Of a stretch of 64,000 nucleotides of DNA, positions 8,062 through 16,635 are shown piece by piece. The notes beneath the pieces were generated by a model. It was not told the origin of the DNA. It searched no databases and saw nothing but the letters and a program-made list of their open reading frames with translations. Location of the stretch: NCBI GenBank assembly GCA_965198565.1, contig OZ240665.1, positions 3,720,001 through 3,784,000 of the forward strand. Direction: 5' to 3'. Made by a program: the position numbers and the translations under genes. Source of the stretch: LMUY01 sp965198565 (GTDB taxonomy: Bacteria > Pseudomonadota > Alphaproteobacteria > Acetobacterales > Acetobacteraceae). Position 1 is the first letter of the stretch. Each line of letters opens with the position of its first letter.

Positions 8062-8595
8062 ATGCACATGGAAGACGACGAAACCTCCCCTCCCCCCAGC
8101 CACGACAGCCTGCTTCCCTATGACTTCTGGATGGAAGAGGCGACCCGCGGGGTGGCCACCCGGGCGCTGCAATATGCCGCCAGCGACGGCATGCCGGGCC
8201 AGCATCATTTCTACGTCAGCTTCCGGACCGACCATCCCGGCGTGAGCATTCCCGCCCGGTTGCGCAGCCAGTATCCGGAAGAGATGACCATCGTCCTGCA
8301 ACACCAGTTCTGGGACTTGAACGTGGACGAGGCGGCCGGCCGGTTCAGCGTCGGCCTCTCGTTCGGCGGCGTGCCCAGCACCCTGGTGATCCCGTTCGCC
8401 GCGCTGACCGCGTTTGCCGACCCGCATGCCCAGTTCGGCCTCCGCTTCCGCGCCGCCCCCGTGGCCGCCAACGAGGAAGCCGCCGCCCTGGACGCGCCGG
8501 AGCCCGAAGCCGAGCCATCGCCCGCGGCGGACGACGCCCCCGCAGAAGAGCCGCAAGTGGTCAGTTTGGACGCATTCCGCAAACGTAAGGATTAA
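8062..8595 (+). CDS. sspB: SspB-alpha, ClpXP adaptor for tmRNA-tagged proteins
   Basis: A 177-residue protein with the conserved SspB fold: LPYDFWMEEATRGVATRALQ, GMPGQHHFYVSF, RLRSQYPEEMTIVLQHQFWDL, FSVGLSFGGVPSTLVIPFAALTAF. A low-complexity acidic linker (EEAAALDAPEPEAE) leads to the C-terminal XB motif VVSLDAFRKRKD that docks on the ClpX zinc-binding domain. SspB captures ssrA-tagged proteins and hands them to ClpXP in the cytosol. The tmRNA gene lies 2 kb upstream. The start at 8062 gives the family-typical N-terminus; 8068 is an alternative. Confidence 0.92.
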   Translation: MHMEDDETSPPPSHDSLLPYDFWMEEATRGVATRALQYAASDGMPGQHHFYVSFRTDHPGVSIPARLRSQYPEEMTIVLQHQFWDLNVDEAAGRFSVGLSFGGVPSTLVIPFAALTAFADPHAQFGLRFRAAPVAANEEAAALDAPEPEAEPSPAADDAPAEEPQVVSLDAFRKRKD

Positions 8596-8599
8596 GCTG

Positions 8600-10276
8600 G
8601 TGGACAGCCTGCCAACCCAAGGACCCGCGGTAAGCCCCGCCTTCAACTTCAGCCCGATGTTCCCGCTCGGCGAGCGCAACACGCCGTGGAAGCAGCTCGA
8701 CCTGCCGGGCCTCGCCACCATCCAGTGCGACGGCCACACCGTGCTGCGGCTGCAGCCGGAGCTGCTCAGCGAGTTGGCGTTCCAGGCCTTCCACGACACC
8801 TCGCACCTGCTGCGCCCCGGCCACCTGGCGCAGCTCCGCGCCATCCTGGACGACCCGGAGGCCAGCCCCAACGACCGCTTCGTAGCGCTCGACCTGCTGA
8901 AGAACGCGGCGATCTCGGCCGGCGGCGTGCTGCCGATGTGCCAGGACACCGGCACCGCCCTGGTGTTCGGCAAGAAGGGCCAGCGCGTCTGGGTCGCGGG
9001 CGACGAGGAGGCCGCGTTCTCCTACGGCGTGCACCGCACCTACACCGAGACCAACCTGCGCTACAGCCAGATGGCGCCGCTCTCCATGTTCGAGGAGGTC
9101 AACACCGGCGACAACCTGCCGGTCCAGTTCGACATCATGGCCGCCCCCGGCGACGAGCATGCCGACGAGTTCCACCTGCAATTCGTGGCCAAGGGCGGCG
9201 GCAGCGCCAACAAGACGTTCCTGTTCCAGGAAACCCGCGCCATCCTCTCGCCCGGGAAGCTGATGGGCTATCTCGAAACCCGCATCCGCACCCTCGGCAC
9301 CAGCGCCTGCCCGCCCTATCACCTGGCCATCGTGATCGGCGGCACCTCGGCGGAGCTGACGCTCAAGACCGTCAAGCTCGCCTCCACCCGCTGGCTCGAC
9401 ACCCTGCCCACCAGCGGCACCCCCGCTGGCCACGCCATCCGCGACCTCGAGATGGAGCGCCAGGTCCTGGAAATGACCCGGCGCATCGGCATCGGCGCCC
9501 AGTTCGGCGGCAAGTATTTTTGCCACGACGTGCGCGTGATCCGCCTGCCCCGGCATGGCGCCAGCCTGCCGGTGGGCATCGGCGTATCCTGCAGCGCGGA
9601 CCGCCAGATCCTGGCCAAGATCACCCCCGACGGCGTGTTCCTCGAGCGGCTCGAAACCGACCCGGCGCGCTTCCTGCCCGAGGCCACCGCCGACACGCTG
9701 GGCGGCGAGGTGGTGCGGCTCGACCTCGATCGCCCGATGCTGGAAATCCGCCGCGAGCTGTCGCGCCACCCGGTGGCGACGCGGCTGTCGCTCACCGGCA
9801 CGATGGTCGTGGCGCGGGACATCGCGCACGCCAAGCTGGCCGAGCGCCTGGCGCGCGGCGAGGCGCTGCCCGGCTATATCAAGGACCATCCGGTGTATTA
9901 CGCCGGGCCCGCCAAGACGCCGGAGGGGTTCGCCACCGGCTCGTTCGGCCCCACCACGGCGGGGCGGATGGACAGCTATGTCGAGCAGTTCCAGGCCGCC
10001 GGCGGCAGCATGGTGATGCTGGCCAAGGGCAACCGCTCCCGCGCCGTGCGCGACGCCTGCCGCGCCCATGGCGGCTTCTATCTCGGCAGCGTCGGCGGCG
10101 CCGCGGCCCGGCTGGCGCAGGACTGCATCCGCAAGGTCGAGGTGCTGGAATACCCCGAATTGGGCATGGAGGCGGTGTGGCGGATCGAAGTGGAGGACTT
10201 CCCGGCGTTCATCGTGATCGATGACAAGGGGCACGACTTCTACGACGCCATGGAGCCGGCGGTGAGCGAGCGCTGA
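8600..10276 (+). CDS. class I fumarate hydratase (iron-sulphur)
   Basis: A 558-residue TCA-cycle enzyme interconverting fumarate and malate, with the alpha and beta parts fused as in FumA/FumB. The three cysteines expected to hold the [4Fe-4S] cluster are in PMCQDTGTA, TSACPPYH and GVSCSADR. The beta part contains YYAGPAKTPEGFATGSFGPTTAGRMDSY and the C-terminal GFYLGSVGGAAA. The GTG start at 8600 is preceded by AAGG 9 nt away and lies 4 nt after the sspB stop, so the two genes are probably cotranscribed. Being oxygen-labile, it may be backed up by a class II enzyme elsewhere. Confidence 0.92.
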   Translation: MDSLPTQGPAVSPAFNFSPMFPLGERNTPWKQLDLPGLATIQCDGHTVLRLQPELLSELAFQAFHDTSHLLRPGHLAQLRAILDDPEASPNDRFVALDLLKNAAISAGGVLPMCQDTGTALVFGKKGQRVWVAGDEEAAFSYGVHRTYTETNLRYSQMAPLSMFEEVNTGDNLPVQFDIMAAPGDEHADEFHLQFVAKGGGSANKTFLFQETRAILSPGKLMGYLETRIRTLGTSACPPYHLAIVIGGTSAELTLKTVKLASTRWLDTLPTSGTPAGHAIRDLEMERQVLEMTRRIGIGAQFGGKYFCHDVRVIRLPRHGASLPVGIGVSCSADRQILAKITPDGVFLERLETDPARFLPEATADTLGGEVVRLDLDRPMLEIRRELSRHPVATRLSLTGTMVVARDIAHAKLAERLARGEALPGYIKDHPVYYAGPAKTPEGFATGSFGPTTAGRMDSYVEQFQAAGGSMVMLAKGNRSRAVRDACRAHGGFYLGSVGGAAARLAQDCIRKVEVLEYPELGMEAVWRIEVEDFPAFIVIDDKGHDFYDAMEPAVSER

Positions 10277-10403
10277 TCCATCCGCCGGCCGGGTAACGAT
10301 TGGTTGACCTTGGGACACGAGCGGGCCATGTCTTCAAGGAATGGCTGGGTTGCACATGTACGGTGACACGTCGCCTCCGCCACCTATGCAGGAGAAGCCT
10401 GGC

Positions 10404-10652
10404 ATGACCATCCGCGAAACCGTCATGGAGCAGATGAAGATCGTAGCCTTGCAGCAAAACAAGACCCTGGCGCCGCTGAGCGATGACTTGCCGCTGATGA
10501 GTTCCGGGCTGGATTCGCTGTGCATCGCAATCCTAGTGGCCAATCTGGAGGACGAACTCGACATCGATCCGTTTGGCTCCGGCAACGAGGTTCCGGTGCC
10601 GGTCACGGTGGGTGATTTCGTTCACCTCTATGAGAGCACCGCTGCCGAGTAG
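10404..10652 (+). CDS. acyl carrier protein-like protein
   Basis: An 82-residue acidic protein with the phosphopantetheine attachment motif LDSL (SSGLDSLCIAIL) after a first helix, and a second-half LEDELDIDPFGS. Length and motif fit a free-standing carrier protein. The ATG at 10404 has a good GGAGA site 8 nt upstream. The AMP-dependent ligase starts 7 nt after the stop, so it is most likely the loading enzyme for this carrier. Housekeeping AcpP is usually next to fab genes and more acidic, so this is probably a dedicated carrier. Confidence 0.87.
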   Translation: MTIRETVMEQMKIVALQQNKTLAPLSDDLPLMSSGLDSLCIAILVANLEDELDIDPFGSGNEVPVPVTVGDFVHLYESTAAE

Positions 10653-10658
10653 CCCGCC

Positions 10659-12059
10659 TTGAGCCCGGCGAGCCCGCGGCGGTCGCTGCTTTCGCTGGCC
10701 TGCGCCGTGGCGCCGGACGCGCGCTGGCTGGCGGACCCGGCAGGGCGCGTGCGGCTGGCGGCGCTGGCGTCGGGGTGCAGCCTGGCAGCCCCTCTCGAGA
10801 CGTTTGCCGGCGCGACGGTGCTGATCGCCACAGCGGGCCAACTGCCGGCCGTGCTGGCGGCCCTGCAATTGGATGGCGTGGCGGCGCGCATCCTGCTGTG
10901 CCCGCCCGATCTGGCTCCGGCGCATCTGCCAGGGATCCTGCGCCACGCCGAGGCGACCGTGGTGGTATCGGACGGGAGCATGCCGGCGTTGATCGAAGCG
11001 GCGGCGGGGCTGCCACTGGTCGAGTGTTCGCGGGTGCTCTCCCCTCAAATTGTCATGGCCGGACTTGATCCGGCCATCCACACCGAGTGGGTGCTGTTCA
11101 CGTCGGGAACGACGGGGGCGCCCAAGCTGGTCCTGCACACCCTCGCCAGCCTCATCGGGCCGCTGCAGGACGGCCTGGCCGTGCCCAGCGGGGCGGTCTG
11201 GAGCACCTTCTACGACGTGCGCCGCTATGGCGGGCTGACCATCCTGTTGCGGGCGCTGCTCGGCGGCGGTTCGATGGTACTGTCCCACGCGGGCGAGCCG
11301 GTGGCGGCGTTCCTGCAGCGCGCGGGCGAGTCTGGCGTCACCCACATGTCCGGCACCCCGTCGCACTGGCGGCGCGCGCTGATGAGTGCCGCGGCGGGGG
11401 CGATGGCGCCCGCCTATGTGCGCCTGTCCGGCGAGGTGGCCGACCAGGCGATCCTGGACCAGCTCGCGCGCGCCTTCCCCGGCGCGCAGGTGGCGCATGC
11501 CTTCGCCTCCACCGAGGCCGGCGTCGCGTTCGACGTGCGCGACGGCCTGGCCGGCTTCCCCGCCGCGCTGATGGCCGACGCGAACGGGCAGGCGCAGATG
11601 CGGGTGGTGGACGGCTCGCTGCAGATCCGGTCGACCCGCACCGCGGCGCGCTACCTGGGCGAGCGGACACGGGCGCTGCGTGAGGCGGACGACTTCGTCG
11701 ACACGGGCGACATGGTCGAGCTGCGGGGCGACCGCTACTACTTCACCGGGCGGCGGGAAGGCGTGATCAATATCGGTGGGCAGAAGGTGTTCCCCGAGGA
11801 AGTGGAGGCGGTGATCAACGCCCACCCGGCGGTGCGCATGGCGCGGGTGTGGGCGCGGCCGTCGCCGATCACCGGCGCGGTGGTGGCGGCCGACGTGGTG
11901 CTGCGAGCCGACCCGGAGGCGGGGTTCGGAGCCGTGCGGGACGCCATTCTCGCTGCCTGCCGCGCCGCCCTGCCCGCCCACAAGGTGCCGGTGAGCCTGC
12001 GCCGGGTCGATACACTCGAGGTGGCGGCGTCGGGCAAGCTGGTCCGCGTCCGTGCGTAG
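10659..12059 (+). CDS. AMP-dependent acyl ligase (adenylate-forming)
   Basis: A 466-residue ANL-superfamily enzyme. The P-loop-like motif FTSGTTGAPKLVLHT, FASTEAGVAFDV (A5 region), DTGDMVELRGDRYYFTGRREGVINIGGQKVFPEEVE (A7/A8, hinge) and the C-terminal catalytic Lys in SGKLVRV are all visible. It should activate a carboxylic acid as acyl-AMP and pass it to CoA or to the adjacent carrier protein. The start is a TTG at 10659, 7 nt after the carrier stop; the end overlaps the reductase by 8 nt. Just before the P-loop, VMAGLDPAIH is encoded by a palindromic intragenic repeat. Confidence 0.88.
   Translation: MSPASPRRSLLSLACAVAPDARWLADPAGRVRLAALASGCSLAAPLETFAGATVLIATAGQLPAVLAALQLDGVAARILLCPPDLAPAHLPGILRHAEATVVVSDGSMPALIEAAAGLPLVECSRVLSPQIVMAGLDPAIHTEWVLFTSGTTGAPKLVLHTLASLIGPLQDGLAVPSGAVWSTFYDVRRYGGLTILLRALLGGGSMVLSHAGEPVAAFLQRAGESGVTHMSGTPSHWRRALMSAAAGAMAPAYVRLSGEVADQAILDQLARAFPGAQVAHAFASTEAGVAFDVRDGLAGFPAALMADANGQAQMRVVDGSLQIRSTRTAARYLGERTRALREADDFVDTGDMVELRGDRYYFTGRREGVINIGGQKVFPEEVEAVINAHPAVRMARVWARPSPITGAVVAADVVLRADPEAGFGAVRDAILAACRAALPAHKVPVSLRRVDTLEVAASGKLVRVRA
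11057..11084. repeat. palindromic repeat element inside the ligase reading frame
   Basis: The palindrome ATGGCCGGA..CCGGCCAT with a short loop encodes MAGLDPAIH. This is the well-known translated form of a dispersed alphaproteobacterial palindrome. It falls between the N-terminal region and the FTSGTTG motif of the ligase. Confidence 0.65.
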
Positions 12060-12774
12060 CGTGGTGGTGACGGGGGGCAGCCGTGGGCTCGGCCTGGCGA
12101 TCTCGCGCGCCTTGGTGCAGGCCGGGTTCCAGGTGGTGGCGATCGCGCGCTCGCAGGGCGAGGAGCTGGCCGCCGCCATGGCAGAAACCGGCGGCGCGCT
12201 GCGTTTTGTCGCCTGCGACCTGTCGGACATCGCCGGGTTCGCCGCCTTGGCCAAGCGGCTGCGCGCCGAGCATGGGGCGAGTTGGGGGCTGGTGAACAAC
12301 GCTGGCATCGGCACCGCGGGCGTGCTGGCCACCATGCCGGATGGCGCGATCGAGCAGTTGATCCGGCTGAACGTCACCTCGCCGATCGCGCTGACCAAGT
12401 ACCTGCTGCGCCCGATGATGAGCGCCGGGTCGGGCCGGGTGGTGAATATCTCCTCGATCGTGGCGAACACGGGCTATAGCGGGCTGGCGGCCTATGCGGC
12501 GTCCAAGGCGGCGCTGATCGGGTTCACCCGGTCCTTGGCGCGCGAAGTGGGCGGGTTGGGGATTACCGTCAATGCGGTGGCGCCCGGTTTCGTCGAGACG
12601 GAGATGACGGGCGATCTCTCGGGCGGGCAGCGCGAGCAGATCAAGCGGCGCAGTGCGCTGCGCCGGCTGGCCGACCCGCAGGACGTCGCGGCTGCGGTGG
12701 TGTTTCTGCTGGGCGACGGCGCCAGCAACATCACCGGCACGGTGATGACGGTCGACGCAGGCAACACGGCCTAA
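12052..12774 (+). CDS. SDR-family 3-oxoacyl reductase (FabG-like)
   Basis: A 240-residue classical short-chain dehydrogenase: NADP-binding TGGSRGLG near the N-terminus, NNAG, catalytic Ser in VVNISSIV, YAASK, and PGFVETEMTGDL. The length and the C-terminal NITGTVMTVDAG match FabG. It overlaps the upstream AMP-ligase by 8 nt (GTG start), making a tight carrier/ligase/reductase operon. In that setting it most likely reduces a carrier-bound 3-oxoacyl group. No ketosynthase is nearby, so the source of the keto group is unknown. Confidence 0.9.
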   Translation: MRSVVVTGGSRGLGLAISRALVQAGFQVVAIARSQGEELAAAMAETGGALRFVACDLSDIAGFAALAKRLRAEHGASWGLVNNAGIGTAGVLATMPDGAIEQLIRLNVTSPIALTKYLLRPMMSAGSGRVVNISSIVANTGYSGLAAYAASKAALIGFTRSLAREVGGLGITVNAVAPGFVETEMTGDLSGGQREQIKRRSALRRLADPQDVAAAVVFLLGDGASNITGTVMTVDAGNTA

Positions 12775-13003
12775 TTCGCCGGTCTCGCCGCGTGAGAACG
12801 GGCAGACTTTGCAACGATTGCTGCGATAAGTCGCGTTGCCCGATGACCGAAGCATTATAGATCGTGAAGATCGCATGATTCTGTCAGGAAGCTAGACAAG
12901 GCGCATTTTCCAGACGCTATTGTGGTGAATTGAGGGTTTACAACGCCTTTCCATGCAATTACGGGTTGGTAAGAGATCAAACCCAAAGTAACCGAGGTGC
13001 TGC

Positions 13004-15382
13004 ATGACCGCCGCTCCGATAACCGCTGCTGACTTCATCGCAACCATCGGGGTGAACGCGCACATCAACGACCCGAATTCCAGTTACGTTACGTCAGACG
13101 TGCTGGCACAACTGCAATACCTTGGTATTTCCAATCTGCGAGTGTCGGACAATTCAGGATCGGAACTGCCGCAATATCTGGCGCTCGGTGCTGCCGGGAT
13201 CAAGTTCGATGCAGTCACGGTGATAGCACCGCAGAACCCGATCAACCTTGCCAATGAAATTGCCGATCTCAACAAAATTGCGCCCTATCTCATTTCTGTA
13301 GAGGGCCCGAACGAGATCAATACTGATCCTGTCAGCTACAATGGTCTCACCGGCGCCGCCGCGGGCGATGCGTTCCAGGCCGGCCTCTACAACGCGGTGC
13401 AAGCCGACCCGGCGCTTGCCGGCGTGCAGGTGCTGCCGTTTTCGCTCTCGGTCGGCGGCAGCCTCACCGGCTATGGCAACGAGAACGCCTATTCCACCGA
13501 GGCCAACGTGCATGGCTACGCCAGCGGCGGCGTCCCGCCGTATTACTACCTGAACTACGCCGTCTCGAGCGTCCCCACCGTCACCGGCAAGCCCGTGGTG
13601 ATGTCGGAAACCGGCTACTACACGCTGCAGGACGGCAATTCCGGCGTCACCCAATACGTCCAGGCGGTGTGGGACGTGGACATCCTGCTGCAAAACGCGT
13701 CAAACGGCATCGTCAAGACTTACCTCTACCAATTGGAAGACGGCTACAACGACCAGCCGACCAACCCGGAAGACAATTACGGGCTCTACACCGTGAATGG
13801 AACGCCGAAACAATCGGCCATCGCCATCCACAACCTGACCAATCTGCTGGCCGACAACGGCCCGAACGCCAGCAGCTTCACTCCGGGCACACTAAACTAC
13901 ACCGTGACTGGGCTCAATCCGGATTACGGCTTCCAGGACATCTTCGCCAAGTCCAGCGGCGCGTTCGACATCGCGCTCTGGTCCGAGCCGCAATTCTACG
14001 ACGCCGTCACCGGTGTCACGTCGGCGGTGACCCCGAGCCAGGTCACGGTCAGCCTCGGCGGCAGCTACAACATCGCGGTCTATGACGTCGTGACCGGCAC
14101 CACGGCGGTGCAAACCGCCAGCAATGCCAGCGCGATCACGGTGGCGCTCGGGACCGATCCGCTGATCGTGGAGGTGACGCCCATCGCCGGCGGCGGCACG
14201 ACGGCTCCGACGCCCCCGCCAACACCGACGCCCCCGCCCGCGCCAACGCCACCATCCACACCAACCCCCACGCCCGTGCCCACGCCCGTAGCGCCGCCCG
14301 CCCCGGTCATCCTCGGCAGCGGCCCCGACACGCTGGTGCTGCAGATGTCCGAGGACGCCTACCAGGGCAACGCCGAGTTCACGGTGGCCATCAACGGGCA
14401 GCAAATCGGCGGCGTGCAGACAGTCGCCGCCATCCATGGCAGCGGCCAGAGCCAGAGCTTCGACGTGCTGGGCAACTTCTCCAGCGGCACCCAAACCGCC
14501 ACCATCACCTTCCTGAACGACGATTACGGCGGCAGCCCGGCGCTGGACCGCAACCTCTACGTGAACTCCGCCACCATCAATGGCCAGACCATCACCGGCT
14601 CGTCGCTGGCGATGGATTTCGACGGCCCGGCGAGCTTCCGATTCACCGGCGGCCCGGCGCCCACGGTCACCGCCATCACCTCGAACAGTTCCTCCACCCC
14701 GGCCCATGCCGGCCAGCCGATCAGCTTCGATCTGACCCTGTCTCAAGCCGTGGCGGTGTCGACCGCCGGGGGGTCGCCCAGCCTCTCGCTCAGCGACGGC
14801 GGCACCGCCAGCTTCGACCCGGCGGACAGCACGGCCACGTCCCTGGCGTTCAGCACCACGGTGAGCGCCGGCCAGTCCAGCGCCGACCTGGCGGTCACGG
14901 GATTGTCGCTGGGCGGCAGCACGATCACCGGCCTCGACCATCAGCCGCTGTCCACCGCGGGCGTCTCGGGGCTTGCCGGTGCGAACACCGGGATCGACGT
15001 GACCACGGCGACGCCGGCCATGAAGCTGGGCTCGGGCAAGGACACGCTGGCGCTCTCCGTGTCGGAGGATGCGTTCGGTGGCGATGCCCAATTCACCGTC
15101 AGCGTCGACGGCAAGCAGATCGGCGGCACGCTGACAGCCAGCGCGCTGCACGACATCGGGGCCACGCAGACCTTCGACGTGCTGGGCAATTTCACCGCGG
15201 GCAAGCACATCGCGACGGTGACGTTCCTGAACGACAACTATGGCGGCAGCCCGTCGCTGGACCGGAACCTGTATGTGACGGGGGCGAGCATCGACGGCAG
15301 CGCCGTCAGCGGCGCCGTTCTGAACGAGCACTATAACGGCCCGGGCAACTTCGCCTTCACAGTGCCCGCCGCGCACTCGTAA
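13004..15382 (+). CDS. modular glycoside hydrolase-like protein with two CBM60-like modules
   Basis: A 792-residue protein. Residues ~10-290 look like a clan-A TIM barrel, with a candidate acid/base Glu104 (EGPNEIN) and nucleophile Glu202 (VMSETGYY). A Pro/Thr linker follows at ~405-435. Two similar ~100-residue modules at ~440-540 and ~675-775 carry SEDA(Y/F)xG(N/D)AxFTV, DVLGNF, FLNDxYGGSP and LDRNLYV, as in calcium-dependent xylan-binding CBM60. An Ig-like segment lies between them. No signal peptide is evident (MTAAPITAADFIATIGVN). A GAGG site precedes the ATG. It stands alone with a 229-nt upstream region, so it probably has its own promoter. Substrate uncertain; a plant or exopolysaccharide beta-glycan is plausible. 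Confidence 0.82.
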   Translation: MTAAPITAADFIATIGVNAHINDPNSSYVTSDVLAQLQYLGISNLRVSDNSGSELPQYLALGAAGIKFDAVTVIAPQNPINLANEIADLNKIAPYLISVEGPNEINTDPVSYNGLTGAAAGDAFQAGLYNAVQADPALAGVQVLPFSLSVGGSLTGYGNENAYSTEANVHGYASGGVPPYYYLNYAVSSVPTVTGKPVVMSETGYYTLQDGNSGVTQYVQAVWDVDILLQNASNGIVKTYLYQLEDGYNDQPTNPEDNYGLYTVNGTPKQSAIAIHNLTNLLADNGPNASSFTPGTLNYTVTGLNPDYGFQDIFAKSSGAFDIALWSEPQFYDAVTGVTSAVTPSQVTVSLGGSYNIAVYDVVTGTTAVQTASNASAITVALGTDPLIVEVTPIAGGGTTAPTPPPTPTPPPAPTPPSTPTPTPVPTPVAPPAPVILGSGPDTLVLQMSEDAYQGNAEFTVAINGQQIGGVQTVAAIHGSGQSQSFDVLGNFSSGTQTATITFLNDDYGGSPALDRNLYVNSATINGQTITGSSLAMDFDGPASFRFTGGPAPTVTAITSNSSSTPAHAGQPISFDLTLSQAVAVSTAGGSPSLSLSDGGTASFDPADSTATSLAFSTTVSAGQSSADLAVTGLSLGGSTITGLDHQPLSTAGVSGLAGANTGIDVTTATPAMKLGSGKDTLALSVSEDAFGGDAQFTVSVDGKQIGGTLTASALHDIGATQTFDVLGNFTAGKHIATVTFLNDNYGGSPSLDRNLYVTGASIDGSAVSGAVLNEHYNGPGNFAFTVPAAHS

Positions 15383-15386
15383 AAAG

Positions 15387-15486
15387 CCCTCTCCCTCTGG
15401 GAGAGGGTTGGGTGAGGGACCTGTCCGGTACGCGCGCCCCGTGCGTGCCCCCCCTCACCCCGACCCTCTCCCAGAGGGAGAGGGAG
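15387..15486. repeat. paired CCCTCTCCC/GGGAGAGGG hairpins between convergent genes
   Basis: Two inverted hairpin units fill the gap between the CBM protein and the convergent MFS gene. The minus-strand reading of the first is a GC hairpin followed by GCTTTTT, a credible intrinsic terminator. The second unit encodes the last residues of the MFS protein. Confidence 0.8.
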
Positions 15487-16630
15487 CGATCGCAGCCAAC
15501 GGAAGCGCCCGGCGGGCAATCAGCACCTCCATCCCCCCGGCCGCCACCACGGCCGCAGCAGCCACACCCAGTACCGGCAAATAGTCCCCGCTCCGGCTGT
15601 ACACCCACGCCAGCCCATAAGCCGCCGCAGCCTGGCCCAAAGCCCACGCAACCGTCGCCGCAGTCCAGCCCCTCTGGCGGGCCGCCGCGTCCAGACCGGG
15701 CACCGCATTCACCCGGCTCAACATGACCGCGGTGATGCCCGGCACCAGCAGCCCGGTGGCAAACGCCATCGCGCCGAACGCCACCGTGTTGCGCAGCAGC
15801 AAGGCGGCCAGCCCAGCCGCTTCCAGCGCGAGCCCGGCGCGGTAGGTGGCCACCGGACCGATGCGGTCGGTCAGGCGGCCCAACACCACCGGGCCGCTCG
15901 CCGCGCCGAGGCCGAACAGCACCCAGGTGAGCGCCCCCGCGGCGAACCCGCGCCCCTGCCCGCGCGCCACGTAGTCCACCAGGAACACCATGTGCGGCAC
16001 CAGCCCCACGGCGCAAAGCCCATAGCTGACCGACATGGCGCCGAACCGCTCGGCGGCAGCCCCTGGCGTGGCGCGCGGCAGGGCGGTGGCGGGCCACCAG
16101 CGCCAGGTCAGCAAGGTTAGCGCCAGCGAGATCAGCCCCAGGCCGAGCCAGGTCGGGGTGAGGCCCCACTGCAGCAGCAGCGGCACCAGCGTGCCGGAGG
16201 CGGCAATGCCCAAGCCCACGCCGGTGAACACCAGCCCGCTGGCCAGGCCGCGATGGCGAGCCGGCACCAGCGGCAGCACGGCAGGCGGCCCGAGGATCAT
16301 CAACACGCCGCCTGCGATGCCGGAAACAAGTCGCCACACGAAGAACCAGGCGAACGGGAACGGCGTGGCGCACGCTAAGAACGCGGCCACCACCGCCAGC
16401 ATGCTGCCGCGCAAGGCCCAAACCAGCCCCACCGACAGGCCGATGCGGCGGGAGACCAAGGCGCCGACCAGGTAGCCCAGCAGATTGGCCGCCCCGAGAT
16501 ACGCCGCCTCGCCCGGCGCAAACCAGCCGCGCGCGATGACGACGGGGAGTAGCGGCGAATAGGCAAACCGCGCCAGGCCGATGCCGACCAGCACCGCCGC
16601 CGTGGCGGCCGCAACCTGGCGCCACGGCAT
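15455..16630 (-). CDS. YbfB/YjiJ-type MFS transporter
   Basis: A 391-residue protein with about 12 transmembrane segments. The N-terminus VGIGLARFAYSPLLPVVIARGWFAPGEAAYLGAANLLGYLVGAL is characteristic of the YbfB/YjiJ family of major facilitator transporters. The substrate is unknown. The last residues (SPSGRGSG) come from a CCCTCTCCC repeat into which the gene runs, so the original C-terminus was probably shorter or different. It lies 5 nt after DUF1244 on the same strand, suggesting cotranscription. Confidence 0.87.
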   Translation of the reverse strand: MPWRQVAAATAAVLVGIGLARFAYSPLLPVVIARGWFAPGEAAYLGAANLLGYLVGALVSRRIGLSVGLVWALRGSMLAVVAAFLACATPFPFAWFFVWRLVSGIAGGVLMILGPPAVLPLVPARHRGLASGLVFTGVGLGIAASGTLVPLLLQWGLTPTWLGLGLISLALTLLTWRWWPATALPRATPGAAAERFGAMSVSYGLCAVGLVPHMVFLVDYVARGQGRGFAAGALTWVLFGLGAASGPVVLGRLTDRIGPVATYRAGLALEAAGLAALLLRNTVAFGAMAFATGLLVPGITAVMLSRVNAVPGLDAAARQRGWTAATVAWALGQAAAAYGLAWVYSRSGDYLPVLGVAAAAVVAAGGMEVLIARRALPLAAIAPSPSGRGSG

Positions 16631-16635
16631 GCGGT

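Noticed and set aside
8561..10318. 585-codon minus-strand frame opposite fumarase
   Set aside because: Fumarase on the plus strand has all three cluster cysteines; the reverse frame shows only compositional sequence.
13892..15376. Long open frame on the minus strand opposite the CBM protein
   Set aside because: A GC-rich shadow: no recognisable domain, Arg/Gly-rich composition, while the plus strand has two clear CBM modules.
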